From Rhizobium sp. Q54 (GTDB lineage Bacteria; Pseudomonadota; Alphaproteobacteria; UBA2966; CAIVPW01), in NCBI GenBank assembly GCA_945947575.1, contig CAMEYM010000006.1, positions 43,905 through 107,904 of the forward strand: a stretch of 64,000 bases of DNA, read 5' to 3'. Position 1 is the first letter of the stretch. Each line of letters opens with the position of its first letter. Under the pieces are notes generated by a model. The model was given only the letters and a program-made list of their open reading frames with translations, had not been told where the DNA came from and searched no databases. Of this stretch, positions 54,867 to 64,000 are shown piece by piece. The translations under genes were made by a program, and so were the position numbers.

Positions 54867-55280
54867 GTGAAGATCGTCGGGTCCGGACCAATCCATACGG
54901 CTGAAGCGGCGCGCGTGCGCCGCAAGCAGGCCAAGGACACGAGCTTCGCCAAGGAGCTCGAGGGAGGCGCTGGCGAAACCACGCGCCTCGCCGAGCAGTC
55001 GCGCGTCCAGACGCTCGACTCTCTGCTCGCCCTTCAGGAAGTGCCCGACGCGAACCAGCGCCGCTCTGCCGGCGTACGCCGCGGCTTCGATTTGTTGGAT
55101 CGTCTCGATGAGATTCGCATGGGCCTGCTGCAAGGTGCCATTCCTGCCGACCGGCTGACCAACCTGGTGCGCCTCGTGCGCGCGCGTCGCGACGGCGTCA
55201 TGGATCCGAGCCTGAACGCCATTCTCGACGATATCGAACTGCGGGCGATGGTCGAGCTCGCCAAGCTCGGCCAGTACTAG
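54867..55280 (+). CDS. fliX: Flagellar assembly regulator FliX
   Basis: MKIVGSGPIHTAEAARVRRKQ..FDLLDRLDEIRMGLLQGAIPADRLTNLVRLVRARRDGVMDPSLNAILDDIELRAMVELAKL; divergent to flgI. Confidence 0.88.
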   Translation: MKIVGSGPIHTAEAARVRRKQAKDTSFAKELEGGAGETTRLAEQSRVQTLDSLLALQEVPDANQRRSAGVRRGFDLLDRLDEIRMGLLQGAIPADRLTNLVRLVRARRDGVMDPSLNAILDDIELRAMVELAKLGQY

Positions 55281-55283
55281 AGC

Positions 55284-55973
55284 GTGGCTGGCGCCGACCG
55301 ACGTTCACGGTCGCGTGCGCGGGCGGCGCCGCCCAGGGCGGCTCCGTCGGCACCCAAGACTGCCAAAGCGTCACCCTCTCGTAACAAGAAACGGCCAGTA
55401 GATCGCTCTACCGGCCGTTCTCGGGTCACTCCCGCTGTTGCGGGAGCAAAGGGCGATTCATATACTCCGCGCCCGATTGAGAAGGCCAAGCGCGCCGCCG
55501 CATCTGCGGCCGCGGCGCCCGCCAAGAAAGACAAGTCCGAGGAGTCCCGTGTGAACATGACCGTGCGTCTGCCGAAAGGGTATCGCCCCTCGGAAGACGA
55601 GCCCTTCATGAACAAGAAGCAGCGCGAGTATTTCCGCCGCAAGCTTCTGGCATGGCGGGAAGAGCTGCTGAAGGAATCGACCGAGACCCTGCAGCACCTG
55701 CAGGAGGAAAGCGCTGCGGCTCCCGACATGACCGACCGTGCGTCGGCCGAGACGGAGCGCTCGCTGGAACTGCGCACGCGCGACCGCGAGCGCAAGCTGA
55801 TCGGCAAGATCGACGCCGCGCTGCGCCGCATCGATGACGGCTCCTACGGCTACTGCGAGGAGACCGGCGAGCCCATCGGCCTGCCGCGCCTCGAAGCCCG
55901 CCCGATCGCCACGCTCAGCATCGAGGCGCAGGAACGCCACGAACGCCGTGAGAAGAGCTACCGGGACGAGTAG
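55284..55973 (+). CDS. dksA: DksA/TraR-family protein (start uncertain; may begin at 55551-55557)
   Basis: MNKKQREYFRRKLLAWREELLKES..DRASAETERSLELRTRDRERKLIGKIDAALRRIDDGSYGYCEETGEPIGLPRLEARPIATLSIEAQERHERRE. Confidence 0.88.
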   Translation: MAGADRRSRSRARAAPPRAAPSAPKTAKASPSRNKKRPVDRSTGRSRVTPAVAGAKGDSYTPRPIEKAKRAAASAAAAPAKKDKSEESRVNMTVRLPKGYRPSEDEPFMNKKQREYFRRKLLAWREELLKESTETLQHLQEESAAAPDMTDRASAETERSLELRTRDRERKLIGKIDAALRRIDDGSYGYCEETGEPIGLPRLEARPIATLSIEAQERHERREKSYRDE

Positions 55974-55999
55974 CCGCCGACCAAGGATTCAACAGCAGA

Positions 56000-56030
56000 A
56001 AGGCCGGTCCAAGGGACCGGCCTTCTTGTG
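56000..56030 (+). terminator. Intrinsic terminator downstream of dksA
   Basis: AAGGCCGGTCCaagGGACCGGCCTTcttgtg. Confidence 0.85.
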
Positions 56031-56151
56031 TCTGAGCGGTTGTCCTCGAGGGACGCCTCGGCCCAGAGCGGGGAGGGGGGAGGGCCTCCCGTTGGAACGG
56101 CGCGATGATGTTGCGTCGGTTCCTGCGGAACCTCGCTGCATCTCTGCTTTC

Positions 56152-56910
56152 CTAGAAGGGCGCGATGATGTCCAACAGCTGCTGCCCGTAGCGCGGCTGC
56201 TGCACGTCGGTGATCTGGCCGCGGCCGCCGTACGAGATGCGCGCCTCGGCGATCTGCGTGTGGGCGATCGTGTTGGTGGCAGTGATGTCTTCCGGACGCA
56301 CGATGCCGGCGACGGTCAGCTCGCGCACTTCGAAGTTCACGCGCACTTCCTGACGGCCCTGGATCACCAGGTTACCGTTGGGCAGGACCTGCACGATCAT
56401 CGCGGCGACGGTGAGACTGATGGTTTCCTCGCGCTCCACCGCGCCCTCGCCCTGGAAGTTGCCGCCGCCGTTGACGCCGACCAGTGCGGTCGGATCGATG
56501 CCTTGGGGCAGCACCTTGCCGAGCTGGGTCTCGAGGCCGAACAGGCCCGGGATGCCCAACGTCTCTTCGGTGGTGCGCGCCCGCGTGGTCGTGTTGTTGA
56601 CGGTTGCCGTGTCGGCAATTTGGACGTTCACGGTCAGGATGTCGCCGACGCGTGCGGCGCGCTGGTCGCGGAAGAACGCCTTGGCACCCGGCCGCCACAA
56701 CGAGTTGGCCATCCTTGGCGCCGGATCCGGCGCCGGCAGCGGCGTCGTGATCGGCCGGTAGTCGGGCTTCTCGGTCGGGTTGGCGACCGCCGCCATGGCG
56801 GGTGGCTCGCCGATCTGAGCAATGCGGTCGACGGTATTGGCGCAGCCGCCCGCCGCGAGCAGAAGGGCGCCGGCGGCGACGGAGTGCGAAAGCTTCTTGG
56901 CTCGGATCAT
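56152..56910 (-). CDS. flgH: Flagellar L-ring protein FlgH
   Basis: Lipoprotein GGCANT; NSLWRPGAKAFFRDQRAARVGDILTVNVQIADTA; GIVRPEDITATNTIAHTQIAEARISYGGRG. Confidence 0.95.
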   Translation of the reverse strand: MIRAKKLSHSVAAGALLLAAGGCANTVDRIAQIGEPPAMAAVANPTEKPDYRPITTPLPAPDPAPRMANSLWRPGAKAFFRDQRAARVGDILTVNVQIADTATVNNTTTRARTTEETLGIPGLFGLETQLGKVLPQGIDPTALVGVNGGGNFQGEGAVEREETISLTVAAMIVQVLPNGNLVIQGRQEVRVNFEVRELTVAGIVRPEDITATNTIAHTQIAEARISYGGRGQITDVQQPRYGQQLLDIIAPF

Positions 56911-56935
56911 GGGGGCCTGTTCTTGCGAGCTCTGT

Positions 56936-57904
56936 CTAGCGGACGGCGACGTCTTGAACGGGACGGCGCGCGACGACACGCACGCGGCCCGGCCCTTCGA
57001 CGATGCCTTCGACGGTGGTCTTAGTCTGGGCGTTCATCACCTGCACGATTTCGCCGTAGCCGGCGTTGCCCAGGGCGCGTCCGGCCGCGGTCAGCTGCAG
57101 GCCGGGTCTCTCGACGATCATCGTTACGGTCGAGTTCTTGGCGACGACGATTGGCGTCTGCACGTCGCTCATACGCACCGGTTCGTTGACGCGCAGGACG
57201 CGGCGGGGAGACTGGCCGACCAACTGATCGGTTTGCGTGGCGACGCCCTGGCCCATGCGATCGGCGCGCACGTCGATCCAGGCCACGTCGGTCTGCCGGA
57301 TGACGCCGCCGGCGGCGACGACATTGACCAGCACCGGTACCTGCAGCATCTCGACGGCGCGGCCGCGCACTACGGTGCGCTGGGCATCGGCACCGGTGGC
57401 CGGAGCCACGATCGTCGCGGCGAAGGTGCCGCGCGCTGCGTCGTAATCGAGGTTCTCGACCCGCACGGTAAGCGGCGCGGTACGCGCGACTTGCAAGGTG
57501 AAGTTGGCATTGAGGATGTCGGCGACCAGGGTACGGCCGGGCGCCCGCGTTGCGAGCTCATAGTTGATTGCTTCGAGCACGACGTCCCGCGGCACCACCG
57601 CGGCGCTGCGTTCGACGGTGACGCCACGCAAGCCGCGGGGGTCCCAGGTGACGCCGTGTTCCTTTGCCAGCGCGGCTACTTCCGCGATGTTGAGCATGGC
57701 GCGCTCGCCCGGGGCAGGCGAGGGGGCGACCCGGACGGCTGCGGCGATGCCGCGCGTGCCGGTGATTTCGCCGAGCGTTACCCACGGTCCGTCGACCACG
57801 ACGACGCCGGCGGCAGTCTGCGCGGCCGCAGGGGTTGCCAGCAAGCTGGCCGACAGGACGAATGCGCCGAACGTCTTCCCAAGGGTCTTCATCGCCGTGT
57901 TCAT
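56936..57904 (-). CDS. flgA: Flagellar P-ring chaperone FlgA
   Basis: SAF-like domain VPVLVNVVAAGGVIRQTDVAWI..VGQSPRRVLRVNEPVRMSDVQTPIVVAKNSTVTMIVERPGLQLTAAGRAL. Confidence 0.9.
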   Translation of the reverse strand: MNTAMKTLGKTFGAFVLSASLLATPAAAQTAAGVVVVDGPWVTLGEITGTRGIAAAVRVAPSPAPGERAMLNIAEVAALAKEHGVTWDPRGLRGVTVERSAAVVPRDVVLEAINYELATRAPGRTLVADILNANFTLQVARTAPLTVRVENLDYDAARGTFAATIVAPATGADAQRTVVRGRAVEMLQVPVLVNVVAAGGVIRQTDVAWIDVRADRMGQGVATQTDQLVGQSPRRVLRVNEPVRMSDVQTPIVVAKNSTVTMIVERPGLQLTAAGRALGNAGYGEIVQVMNAQTKTTVEGIVEGPGRVRVVARRPVQDVAVR

Positions 57905-57923
57905 GTGTGCCTACCGATCGCGG

Positions 57924-58709
57924 TTAGCGGAGGGTGGTCACGGTGCGCATCATCTCGTCGGATGCGGTGATGACCTTGGAGTTCATCTCGTAGGCTCGCT
58001 GGGCGGTGATCAGGGACGTGATCTCGGATACCGGGTTCACGTTCGAGGTCTCGAGGAAGCCCTGGCGCACGGTGCCGTAGCCCGGCGAACCCGGCGTGGC
58101 GACGTTGGCGGCGCCCGACGCCGGCGTCTCGAGGAGCAGGTTGTTGCCGATCGATTCCAGGCCCGCGTCATTGGCGAACACCGCCAGTTCGAGCTGGCCG
58201 AGGTTGGTCAGGTCGGTCTGGCCGGCGAGCTTCACCAGCACTTCGCCGGTCTGGTTGACGACGATGTCGATGGCTTCCTGCGGGATGGTGACACCAGGCT
58301 GCACGACGAAGCCGTCGCCGGTCACCAGCTGGCCGGTGGGCGAGCGCTGGAAGGAGCCGGCGCGCGTGAACGCGTCCTGGCCGTCCGGCAGCTGCACGCG
58401 GAAATAGCCGTTGCCTTCGACCGCGACGTCGAGCGGGTTCTCGGTCGCCGTCATGTCACCCTGGGTGTTGATCCGATAGACGCCGGATACCTTCACGCCG
58501 ACGCCGATCTGAATGCCGGTCGGCACGATGGTGCCGGCGTCCGACGACGGAGCGCCGACGCGCCGCAGATCCTGGTAGAGGAGATCCTGGAACTCCGCCT
58601 TCTGGCGCTTGTGCGCCGTCGTGTTCATGTTGGCGATGTTGTTCGAGATCACTTCGACGTTGGTCTGCTGAGCCAGCATTCCCGTCGCTGCGATACTGAG
58701 GGATCTCAT
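57924..58709 (-). CDS. flgG: Flagellar distal rod protein FlgG
   Basis: MRSLSIAATGMLAQQTNVEVISNNIANMNTTAHKRQKAEFQDLLYQ. Confidence 0.96.
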   Translation of the reverse strand: MRSLSIAATGMLAQQTNVEVISNNIANMNTTAHKRQKAEFQDLLYQDLRRVGAPSSDAGTIVPTGIQIGVGVKVSGVYRINTQGDMTATENPLDVAVEGNGYFRVQLPDGQDAFTRAGSFQRSPTGQLVTGDGFVVQPGVTIPQEAIDIVVNQTGEVLVKLAGQTDLTNLGQLELAVFANDAGLESIGNNLLLETPASGAANVATPGSPGYGTVRQGFLETSNVNPVSEITSLITAQRAYEMNSKVITASDEMMRTVTTLR

Positions 58710-58750
58710 GGTCGTTTCCCCTTGTCTGAAATCGGTTCGTTGGTGGCCAA

Positions 58751-59479
58751 TTAGCGCAGCTGCGGCAGGCGGTCCGCCATCTTGCGCTGCAGTTCGTGCT
58801 CGGTTTCCATCAGCTTGTTCGAGTGCTGGTAGGCGCGGCTGGTCTCGATCATCGCGGCGAGTTCGAGGACCGGCTCGACGTTGGACCGTTCGATCATTCC
58901 TTGGATGACGCGCGTGCCGGCGCTGGGCCGCTCGGGCGCGTCAGTGACGAAGTAGCCGGCGCCACGGCGCCGCAGCTGCTGCGGATTGTCGAACTCGACC
59001 ATCAACAGGCGGACCGGTCGGGCGTCGTCCACCGCAACCGTGCCGTCGGGATTGATCATGACGTTGCCGAGAGCGGGGTCGGCGACGATGATCGGGCGGC
59101 GGTTCTCGTCGAGGATCGCGTCGCCCTGCTCAGTGGACAGTTCGCCGCGCTGGTTCACGGTCAGATGGCCGGCGCGCGTGTAGGCAACTCCGTTGGCCGT
59201 CTGGGCGACGAGGAAGCCGGGTCCCTGAATGGCAAGGTCGAGCTGGTTGCCGGTGCTCTCGAGTTGGCCTTCGCGGAAATTGATGAGGACGCCGAAGTCC
59301 TGGACATAGGCGATCTTCTTGTTGTTGCCGCCGTCCATCAGGAACGTCTCGAACAACGTCGTATCGCTCTTGTAGGCGCCGGTGTTGGCGTTCGCGATGT
59401 TGTGGGCGATGACTTCCATCTGACGCTGCAGCACCATCTGGTGCGAGAGCGCGACGTAGCCGCTGTTGTCCATCGTCAT
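58751..59479 (-). CDS. flgF: Flagellar proximal rod protein FlgF
   Basis: YVALSHQMVLQRQMEVIAHNIANANTGAYKSDTTLFETFL; rod-protein C-terminus NVEPVLELAAMIETSRAYQHSNKLMETE. Confidence 0.93.
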   Translation of the reverse strand: MTMDNSGYVALSHQMVLQRQMEVIAHNIANANTGAYKSDTTLFETFLMDGGNNKKIAYVQDFGVLINFREGQLESTGNQLDLAIQGPGFLVAQTANGVAYTRAGHLTVNQRGELSTEQGDAILDENRRPIIVADPALGNVMINPDGTVAVDDARPVRLLMVEFDNPQQLRRRGAGYFVTDAPERPSAGTRVIQGMIERSNVEPVLELAAMIETSRAYQHSNKLMETEHELQRKMADRLPQLR

Positions 59480-59564
59480 GGCGTTTCGCCTTGGCTAATG
59501 GAGCCGTTGTCAGGGTAAACGCGCATATCCGACAGCCAGCCCCCGAAATCCGTGGCCGCAGCGG

Positions 59565-59580
59565 TGCACGTCGCGTGCCA
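59565..59580 (-). promoter_or_regulatory. Sigma54-like promoter upstream of flgF
   Basis: Minus strand TGGCACG-CGAC-GTGCA; one mismatch to TGGCACG-N4-TTGCA. Confidence 0.55.
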
Positions 59581-59774
59581 TCGTTAAGACGGGCGGATTT
59601 GCTCGGGTTTGCGGGGCTCGTGCGAATGGGCAGGGGGTTCCGCGGTCTGCGGCGGCCCGGCAGGACCTGCCCACAGCACCCATCACAGCAAACGTCTTCT
59701 TAACGAACGGGGCTTAGGGTCCTCGTGTAGGATTCGTGCCGGAAGCTTCGCTTTGGGTGCGCAGGGACAGGTCG

Positions 59775-60335
59775 ATGGCTGACGACGAAGAAGACGACAA
59801 CAAGAAGAAGGGCGGCGGCGACGAAGGGGGCGACTCCGGCGGCGAAGGTGGCGAAGGCGGTGGTGGAGGCGGACGCAGTTTCAGTCCCCTCAAGATCATC
59901 CTGTTCGTCGGCCTGCCCGTGCTGTTGCTCGTCGGCGCTGGCGTCACCGCGTACTTCATGGGCTGGCTCGGCTTCCTAGGCGGCGGCGAAGACGTCGTCG
60001 AGGAGGAGCACGTCGAGCGACCCGTCACCGCAGCTGCGTTCGTCGACTTGCCGCGCTTCACCGTCAATCTCTCGAGCACCGGCAACCAGCGCGCTCTGCT
60101 GCAGCTCACGATGTCGATCGAGCTCGCCAATGAGGCTATGAAGCCTGCGGTCGAAGCGGTGCTGCCGCGCGTCATCGATTCGTTCCAGGTGTTCCTGCGC
60201 GATCTGCGCGTCGAGGACCTCGCCGGCACGCGCGGCACCTATCGCCTGAAGGAAGAGATGCTCAATCGCGCCAACGCTGCGCTGGCGCCGATCAAGGTCG
60301 AAGACGTCTTGTTCCGCGAAATGCTGGTTCAGTAG
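59775..60335 (+). CDS. fliL: Flagellar basal-body protein FliL
   Basis: Acidic/Gly-rich N-terminus, single TM, YVDLPRFTVNL-like FVDLPRFTVNLSSTGNQRALLQLTMSIELAN. Confidence 0.9.
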   Translation: MADDEEDDNKKKGGGDEGGDSGGEGGEGGGGGGRSFSPLKIILFVGLPVLLLVGAGVTAYFMGWLGFLGGGEDVVEEEHVERPVTAAAFVDLPRFTVNLSSTGNQRALLQLTMSIELANEAMKPAVEAVLPRVIDSFQVFLRDLRVEDLAGTRGTYRLKEEMLNRANAALAPIKVEDVLFREMLVQ

Positions 60336-60415
60336 CTCCACGCTTGGTTTGAGTCCGTGCCGCTCTGCGGCGCTCTGGTTTGAGTAGGCCGCTCCGCGGC
60401 CGGGGATTGGTAGAC

Positions 60416-61519
60416 ATGGCCGACGAACCGCAAACGCCCGCGACTCCATCCGACGACCAGATGGCGGAAGAGTGGGCTCAGATGGCCAAGGGCGGCGCCA
60501 ATAGCCCGTCCGGTGGCGACGCCGGCAGCGGCGGCGGCCCCGACCCAACCTCGTCGCGCGTCCTTGACCAGGCCGAGATCGACAGCCTGCTTGGCTTCGG
60601 CGGCGCTGCCGGCTCGATGCCGGAACAGTCCGGCATCCGCGCCATCGTCAACTCGGCGCTCGTCTCCTACGAACGTCTGCCGATGCTCGAGGTCGTCTTC
60701 GACCGCCTCGTCCGCCTGATGTCCACCAGCTTGCGCAACTTCACGTCGGACAACGTCGAAGTCTCGCTCGATACCATCACGTCGATCCGCTTCGGCGACT
60801 ACCTGAACTCGATTCCGCTGCCGGCCATCCTCAGCGTGTTCCGCGCGCTGGAGTGGGACAGCTTCGGGCTGATCACGGTCGACAGCTCCCTCATCTATTC
60901 GATCGTCGATGTGCTCCTCGGCGGCCGCCGCGGCACGGCGACGATGCGCATCGAGGGCCGTCCCTACACGACGATCGAGCGTAACCTGGTCGAGCGAATG
61001 GTCAGCGTCGTGCTCGAAGACCTTTCGACCGCGTTCGAGCCGCTGTCGCCCGTGACCTTCAGCTACGACCGTCTCGAGACCAACCCGCGCTTCGCCACCA
61101 TCGCGCGCCCGGCCAACGCCGCCATCTTGGTCAAGCTGCGCGTCGATATGGAAGACCGCGGCGGACGGTTCGAAATTCTTCTGCCCTACGCGACCCTAGA
61201 GCCGGTCCGCGAGCTCTTGCTGCAGCAGTTCATGGGCGAGAAGTTCGGCCGCGACACGATTTGGGAATCGCACTTGGCCAACGAGCTGTGGAGCACCGAG
61301 GTCGACATCCAAGCGATCCTCGATGAGCAGACGATGTCGCTGAGCGACGTCATGGAGTTCAAGATCGGCGAGACGTTGCTGCTGAACGCTCACCCCGACT
61401 CGGTGGTGCGTCTATCGTGCGGCGGCGTGCCGTTGATGCGCGGCAAGATGGGTCGCGTCGGCGACCACGTCGCTATTCGCATCATCCAGGGTCTGCGTCG
61501 GCCGCAGGCAGACCAATAA
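60416..61519 (+). CDS. fliM: Flagellar motor switch protein FliM
   Basis: LDQAEIDSLLGF CheY-binding motif; LMSTSLRNFTSDNVEVSLD; DVMEFKIGETLLLNAHPDSVVRLSCGGVPLMRGKMGRVGDHVAIRI. Confidence 0.96.
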   Translation: MADEPQTPATPSDDQMAEEWAQMAKGGANSPSGGDAGSGGGPDPTSSRVLDQAEIDSLLGFGGAAGSMPEQSGIRAIVNSALVSYERLPMLEVVFDRLVRLMSTSLRNFTSDNVEVSLDTITSIRFGDYLNSIPLPAILSVFRALEWDSFGLITVDSSLIYSIVDVLLGGRRGTATMRIEGRPYTTIERNLVERMVSVVLEDLSTAFEPLSPVTFSYDRLETNPRFATIARPANAAILVKLRVDMEDRGGRFEILLPYATLEPVRELLLQQFMGEKFGRDTIWESHLANELWSTEVDIQAILDEQTMSLSDVMEFKIGETLLLNAHPDSVVRLSCGGVPLMRGKMGRVGDHVAIRIIQGLRRPQADQ

Positions 61520-61624
61520 ATCGCGCGCGCTGGTAACCAAACGTCAGGGATCTATCCGTACAGTCTGCGTCGAGCTTGGTAAGCGGCCGGCGTTCACCGG
61601 CCGATTTGGGTAAAGGGTAGCGCG

Positions 61625-62263
61625 ATGAATTTCGATCCCGCCGTAGGCGTGTTCCTGGATGGCTTGATTGCGGTGCTGCTGCTGGCGACCATCGCCACGG
61701 GCGTGTTCCTGAATCGGCGCATCGCCAGCCTGCGCCGTTCGACCAAGGACATCAATCAGCTGGTGGGTGGCTTCGACAAGGCGACCGCACGGGCGCGCGC
61801 CGGTATCGAGACCCTGCGCAACACGCTCAAGGATTCGGGCGAGCAGCTCCAGGATCAGATCAACACCGCCCGCGGCCTGCGCGACGACCTCAAGCAGATG
61901 GCGATCGCCGGCGGCCGTCTGACCATGCCGGAGAGCCGCGAGCCGGCGCGTCCGGCCAAGCCCAAGCAATTCGCCAAGGCCGAACCCCGTGGAATGCCTG
62001 CCGGCATGCCGCGCGCCGAGCCGCCGTGGGCCGAGCCCGCCCAGGTGATGCCGCTCACTGGCCGCATGGCCGAGGCGGCAGCGGCTTCCGAGGCCAAGCG
62101 CCCGGCCGTCCGCCGCCCTGAAAAGGCCGGGATTCCCGGCCAGCGTCCGGCAGCGGCGGCGGGCGTGACCCGCAAGACCGCGGCCGCCATGGCCGCCCAG
62201 GCAACCGAGAACGCCTCTGAGGTCGAGCGCGAGTTGCGCGAGTTGCTCCGTCACGTTCGCTAA
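61625..62263 (+). CDS. Flagellar-operon protein, probably DUF6468 family
   Basis: Single TM, FLDGLIAVLLLATIATGVFLNRRIASLRRSTKDINQLVGGFDKATARARAGIETLR, position after fliM. Confidence 0.7.
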   Translation: MNFDPAVGVFLDGLIAVLLLATIATGVFLNRRIASLRRSTKDINQLVGGFDKATARARAGIETLRNTLKDSGEQLQDQINTARGLRDDLKQMAIAGGRLTMPESREPARPAKPKQFAKAEPRGMPAGMPRAEPPWAEPAQVMPLTGRMAEAAAASEAKRPAVRRPEKAGIPGQRPAAAAGVTRKTAAAMAAQATENASEVERELRELLRHVR

Positions 62264-62329
62264 AGGCGGCTCGGCAGTAAGATAAGGAGCGGTGGCGCAG
62301 GACGCGCTGTCGTAGGCGAGGGGATCACG

Positions 62330-62965
62330 ATGACCATCCGTCTCATTCCGGCGACCGTCGGATTCGCGGCGCTGCTGTTCGCGGTCAAAGCGGTCGACGT
62401 GTGGCAAGGATCCGCATCGTTCTTCCCGGCCGATCTCGTCGCCCAGGTAACCGTCGCGCCGGCCAAGGCCCAGCAGCCACCGCCCGCCGCACCCGCGGCG
62501 CCCGCGGGCAATGCGACGGCGCAGGCGGGGCAGATCGTCTTCACGCCCGCCGAGCTCGACATGCTGCAGAACCTCAAGACGCGCCGCGAGGAACTTGATG
62601 AGCGCGAGCGCGAGATCGATCTGCGCAACAACCTGCTCGCCGTGTCGGAGCGCCGCGTCCAGGAGCGTATTGCCGAGCTGAAGGTCGTCGAGGAGACCAT
62701 TCGCGGCCTGCTCGTCCAGTACGACAAGCAGCAGGAAGAGCAGCTTGCCGCCGTGGTGCGCATCTACGAGGCGATGAAGCCCAAGGATGCCGCCAACATC
62801 TTCAACCGGCTGCGAATGCCGGTGCTGCTCGAGGTCGCCGAGCGCATCAAGGAGCGCACCATGGCGCCGATTCTCGCCGAGATGGATCCGGTCATCGCCA
62901 ACGCCCTGACCATCGAGATGGCGACCCGTCGCGCCCTGCCGTTGACCGGCCGGCCGACCCCGTAG
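62330..62965 (+). CDS. motE: MotE-like periplasmic motor protein (MgtE_N-like)
   Basis: TM, coiled coil ELDEREREIDLRNNLLAVSERRVQERIAELK, then VRIYEAMKPKDAANIFNRLRMPVLLEVAERIKERTMAPILAEMDP. Confidence 0.82.
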   Translation: MTIRLIPATVGFAALLFAVKAVDVWQGSASFFPADLVAQVTVAPAKAQQPPPAAPAAPAGNATAQAGQIVFTPAELDMLQNLKTRREELDEREREIDLRNNLLAVSERRVQERIAELKVVEETIRGLLVQYDKQQEEQLAAVVRIYEAMKPKDAANIFNRLRMPVLLEVAERIKERTMAPILAEMDPVIANALTIEMATRRALPLTGRPTP

Positions 62966-63083
62966 GGGTGGTCATGCCCGCGTCGCTGTCAGCGTCGCCA
63001 CCCGGGTTGGTATCTGGTATTGGCGCGCGTCCCGCGCGACGCGCGCTTTACCCTGTCTCGCAAACGGACTACGTAAGGTGTTG

Positions 63084-64000
63084 ATGGCGGGCATTTCATG
63101 GCCGTTGGCGTCGTGGTTGCGCGCTGGTGCGCTGGCCGCAGGGCTTTGCGCGCTGAGCGGGATCGCTGTGGCGGACCCCGTCACCATCCGCACCTCGCCC
63201 AATCCGGGCTATGGCCGCATCACCTTCGCGTGGCCCGCGCCGGTGGGTCATACCGCGACCCTGACCAGCGGCGTGCTCACGATGGTCTTCGAGCGCCCCG
63301 TCGAGGCGAATGTCGCGCGCCTGCCTGCCGACTTCCCGGGCTACGTCGAATCGGCACGGCTGTCGCCGGACGGGCGCACCCTGACGCTCGGACTCACCAA
63401 GCACTATTTGTTCCGCGCCTACACCAGCGGCGCCGAGGTGCGCGTCGATCTGCTCGGCGAGGGCATCGAGGTTGCGGCGCAACCCGCCGTGCCCCAACTT
63501 GCTCCCCAAGTCACGCCCCAGGCCGCACCAACTCCGGTCGCCCCGCCTGCCGCGCGCCCACCGGCGACCGCGCAAGCGGCACGACCGCCTGCCGCCACAC
63601 CCGCCCAGCCTGCTGCCGTCGCGCCGCCCGCGGCCATCACCGCGGTGCAGGGACCGGCGCGCGTCGGCGCCGCACCCGTACCGGTGCGCGTCGGGGCGCA
63701 CGACGGCTATGACCGTATCGTCTTCGATTGGACCATCGACGTCGCCTACACGGCGGAGAGCGGACCCGGACGCATCACCCTCGACTTCGCCCGGCCCGAC
63801 GGCACCGACTTGACGCCGCTCATGCGCGCTGGTCTGGAGAACGTGGACGGCGCCACCGCGTCGGTCGCCAACGGCCGTACCCTGGTCGTGCTCCAGGTTC
63901 CGGAGGGCGCGCGCCTGCGTCACTTCAAGAGCGGCACCAAGGTCGTGGTGGACGTGCTTGCCGGCACCGGTGTCGCCGCGGCCGCACCGGCCGCGACCCC
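63084..64000 (+). CDS. Large periplasmic protein with tandem AMIN-like beta domains (3' end beyond window)
   Basis: Open frame from ATG 63084 to window end; MAGISWPLASWLRAGALAAGLCALSGIAVADPVTIRTSPNPGYGRITFAWP, Ala/Pro linker, then AHDGYDRIVFDWT. Confidence 0.75.
   Translation, partial: MAGISWPLASWLRAGALAAGLCALSGIAVADPVTIRTSPNPGYGRITFAWPAPVGHTATLTSGVLTMVFERPVEANVARLPADFPGYVESARLSPDGRTLTLGLTKHYLFRAYTSGAEVRVDLLGEGIEVAAQPAVPQLAPQVTPQAAPTPVAPPAARPPATAQAARPPAATPAQPAAVAPPAAITAVQGPARVGAAPVPVRVGAHDGYDRIVFDWTIDVAYTAESGPGRITLDFARPDGTDLTPLMRAGLENVDGATASVANGRTLVVLQVPEGARLRHFKSGTKVVVDVLAGTGVAAAAPAAT

Overview
High-GC alphaproteobacterial chromosome window (Rhodospirillales-like gene content, inferred from sequence only) with about 57 supportable genes and no tRNA, rRNA, CRISPR array or intact transposon seen. 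Main blocks: glgP 3' end and a DUF5681 gene pair; a TPR/two-component operon; MscS-cNMP channel and SbmA/BacA-type ABC transporter; a three-gene cold-shock-domain cluster; a PQQ-dehydrogenase-like / SorAB-like periplasmic cluster; a divergent PEP carboxylase, ada, crcB and a frameshifted M48 protease; a stand-alone FliG C-domain; usg and groESL; a sulfur-assimilation operon (cysG, DUF2849, cysI, DUF934-cysH); a sox cluster (AX, FccB-like, YZ) next to a Mo-hydroxylase/cytochrome operon; and a flagellar region (flgI, fliX, dksA, flgHAGF, fliLM, motE). Most notable: flgI appears to be an in-frame chimera whose C-terminus is replaced by a TolC-family-like segment. Others are a PQQ-dehydrogenase homologue that seems to have lost its metal and catalytic residues, a SoxY without the terminal GGCGG arm, a G8-tract frameshift separating a pseudo-receiver from a pentapeptide domain, and a stand-alone FliG C-domain lacking the torque charges. 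All motif comparisons are from memory; no alignment or search was run.
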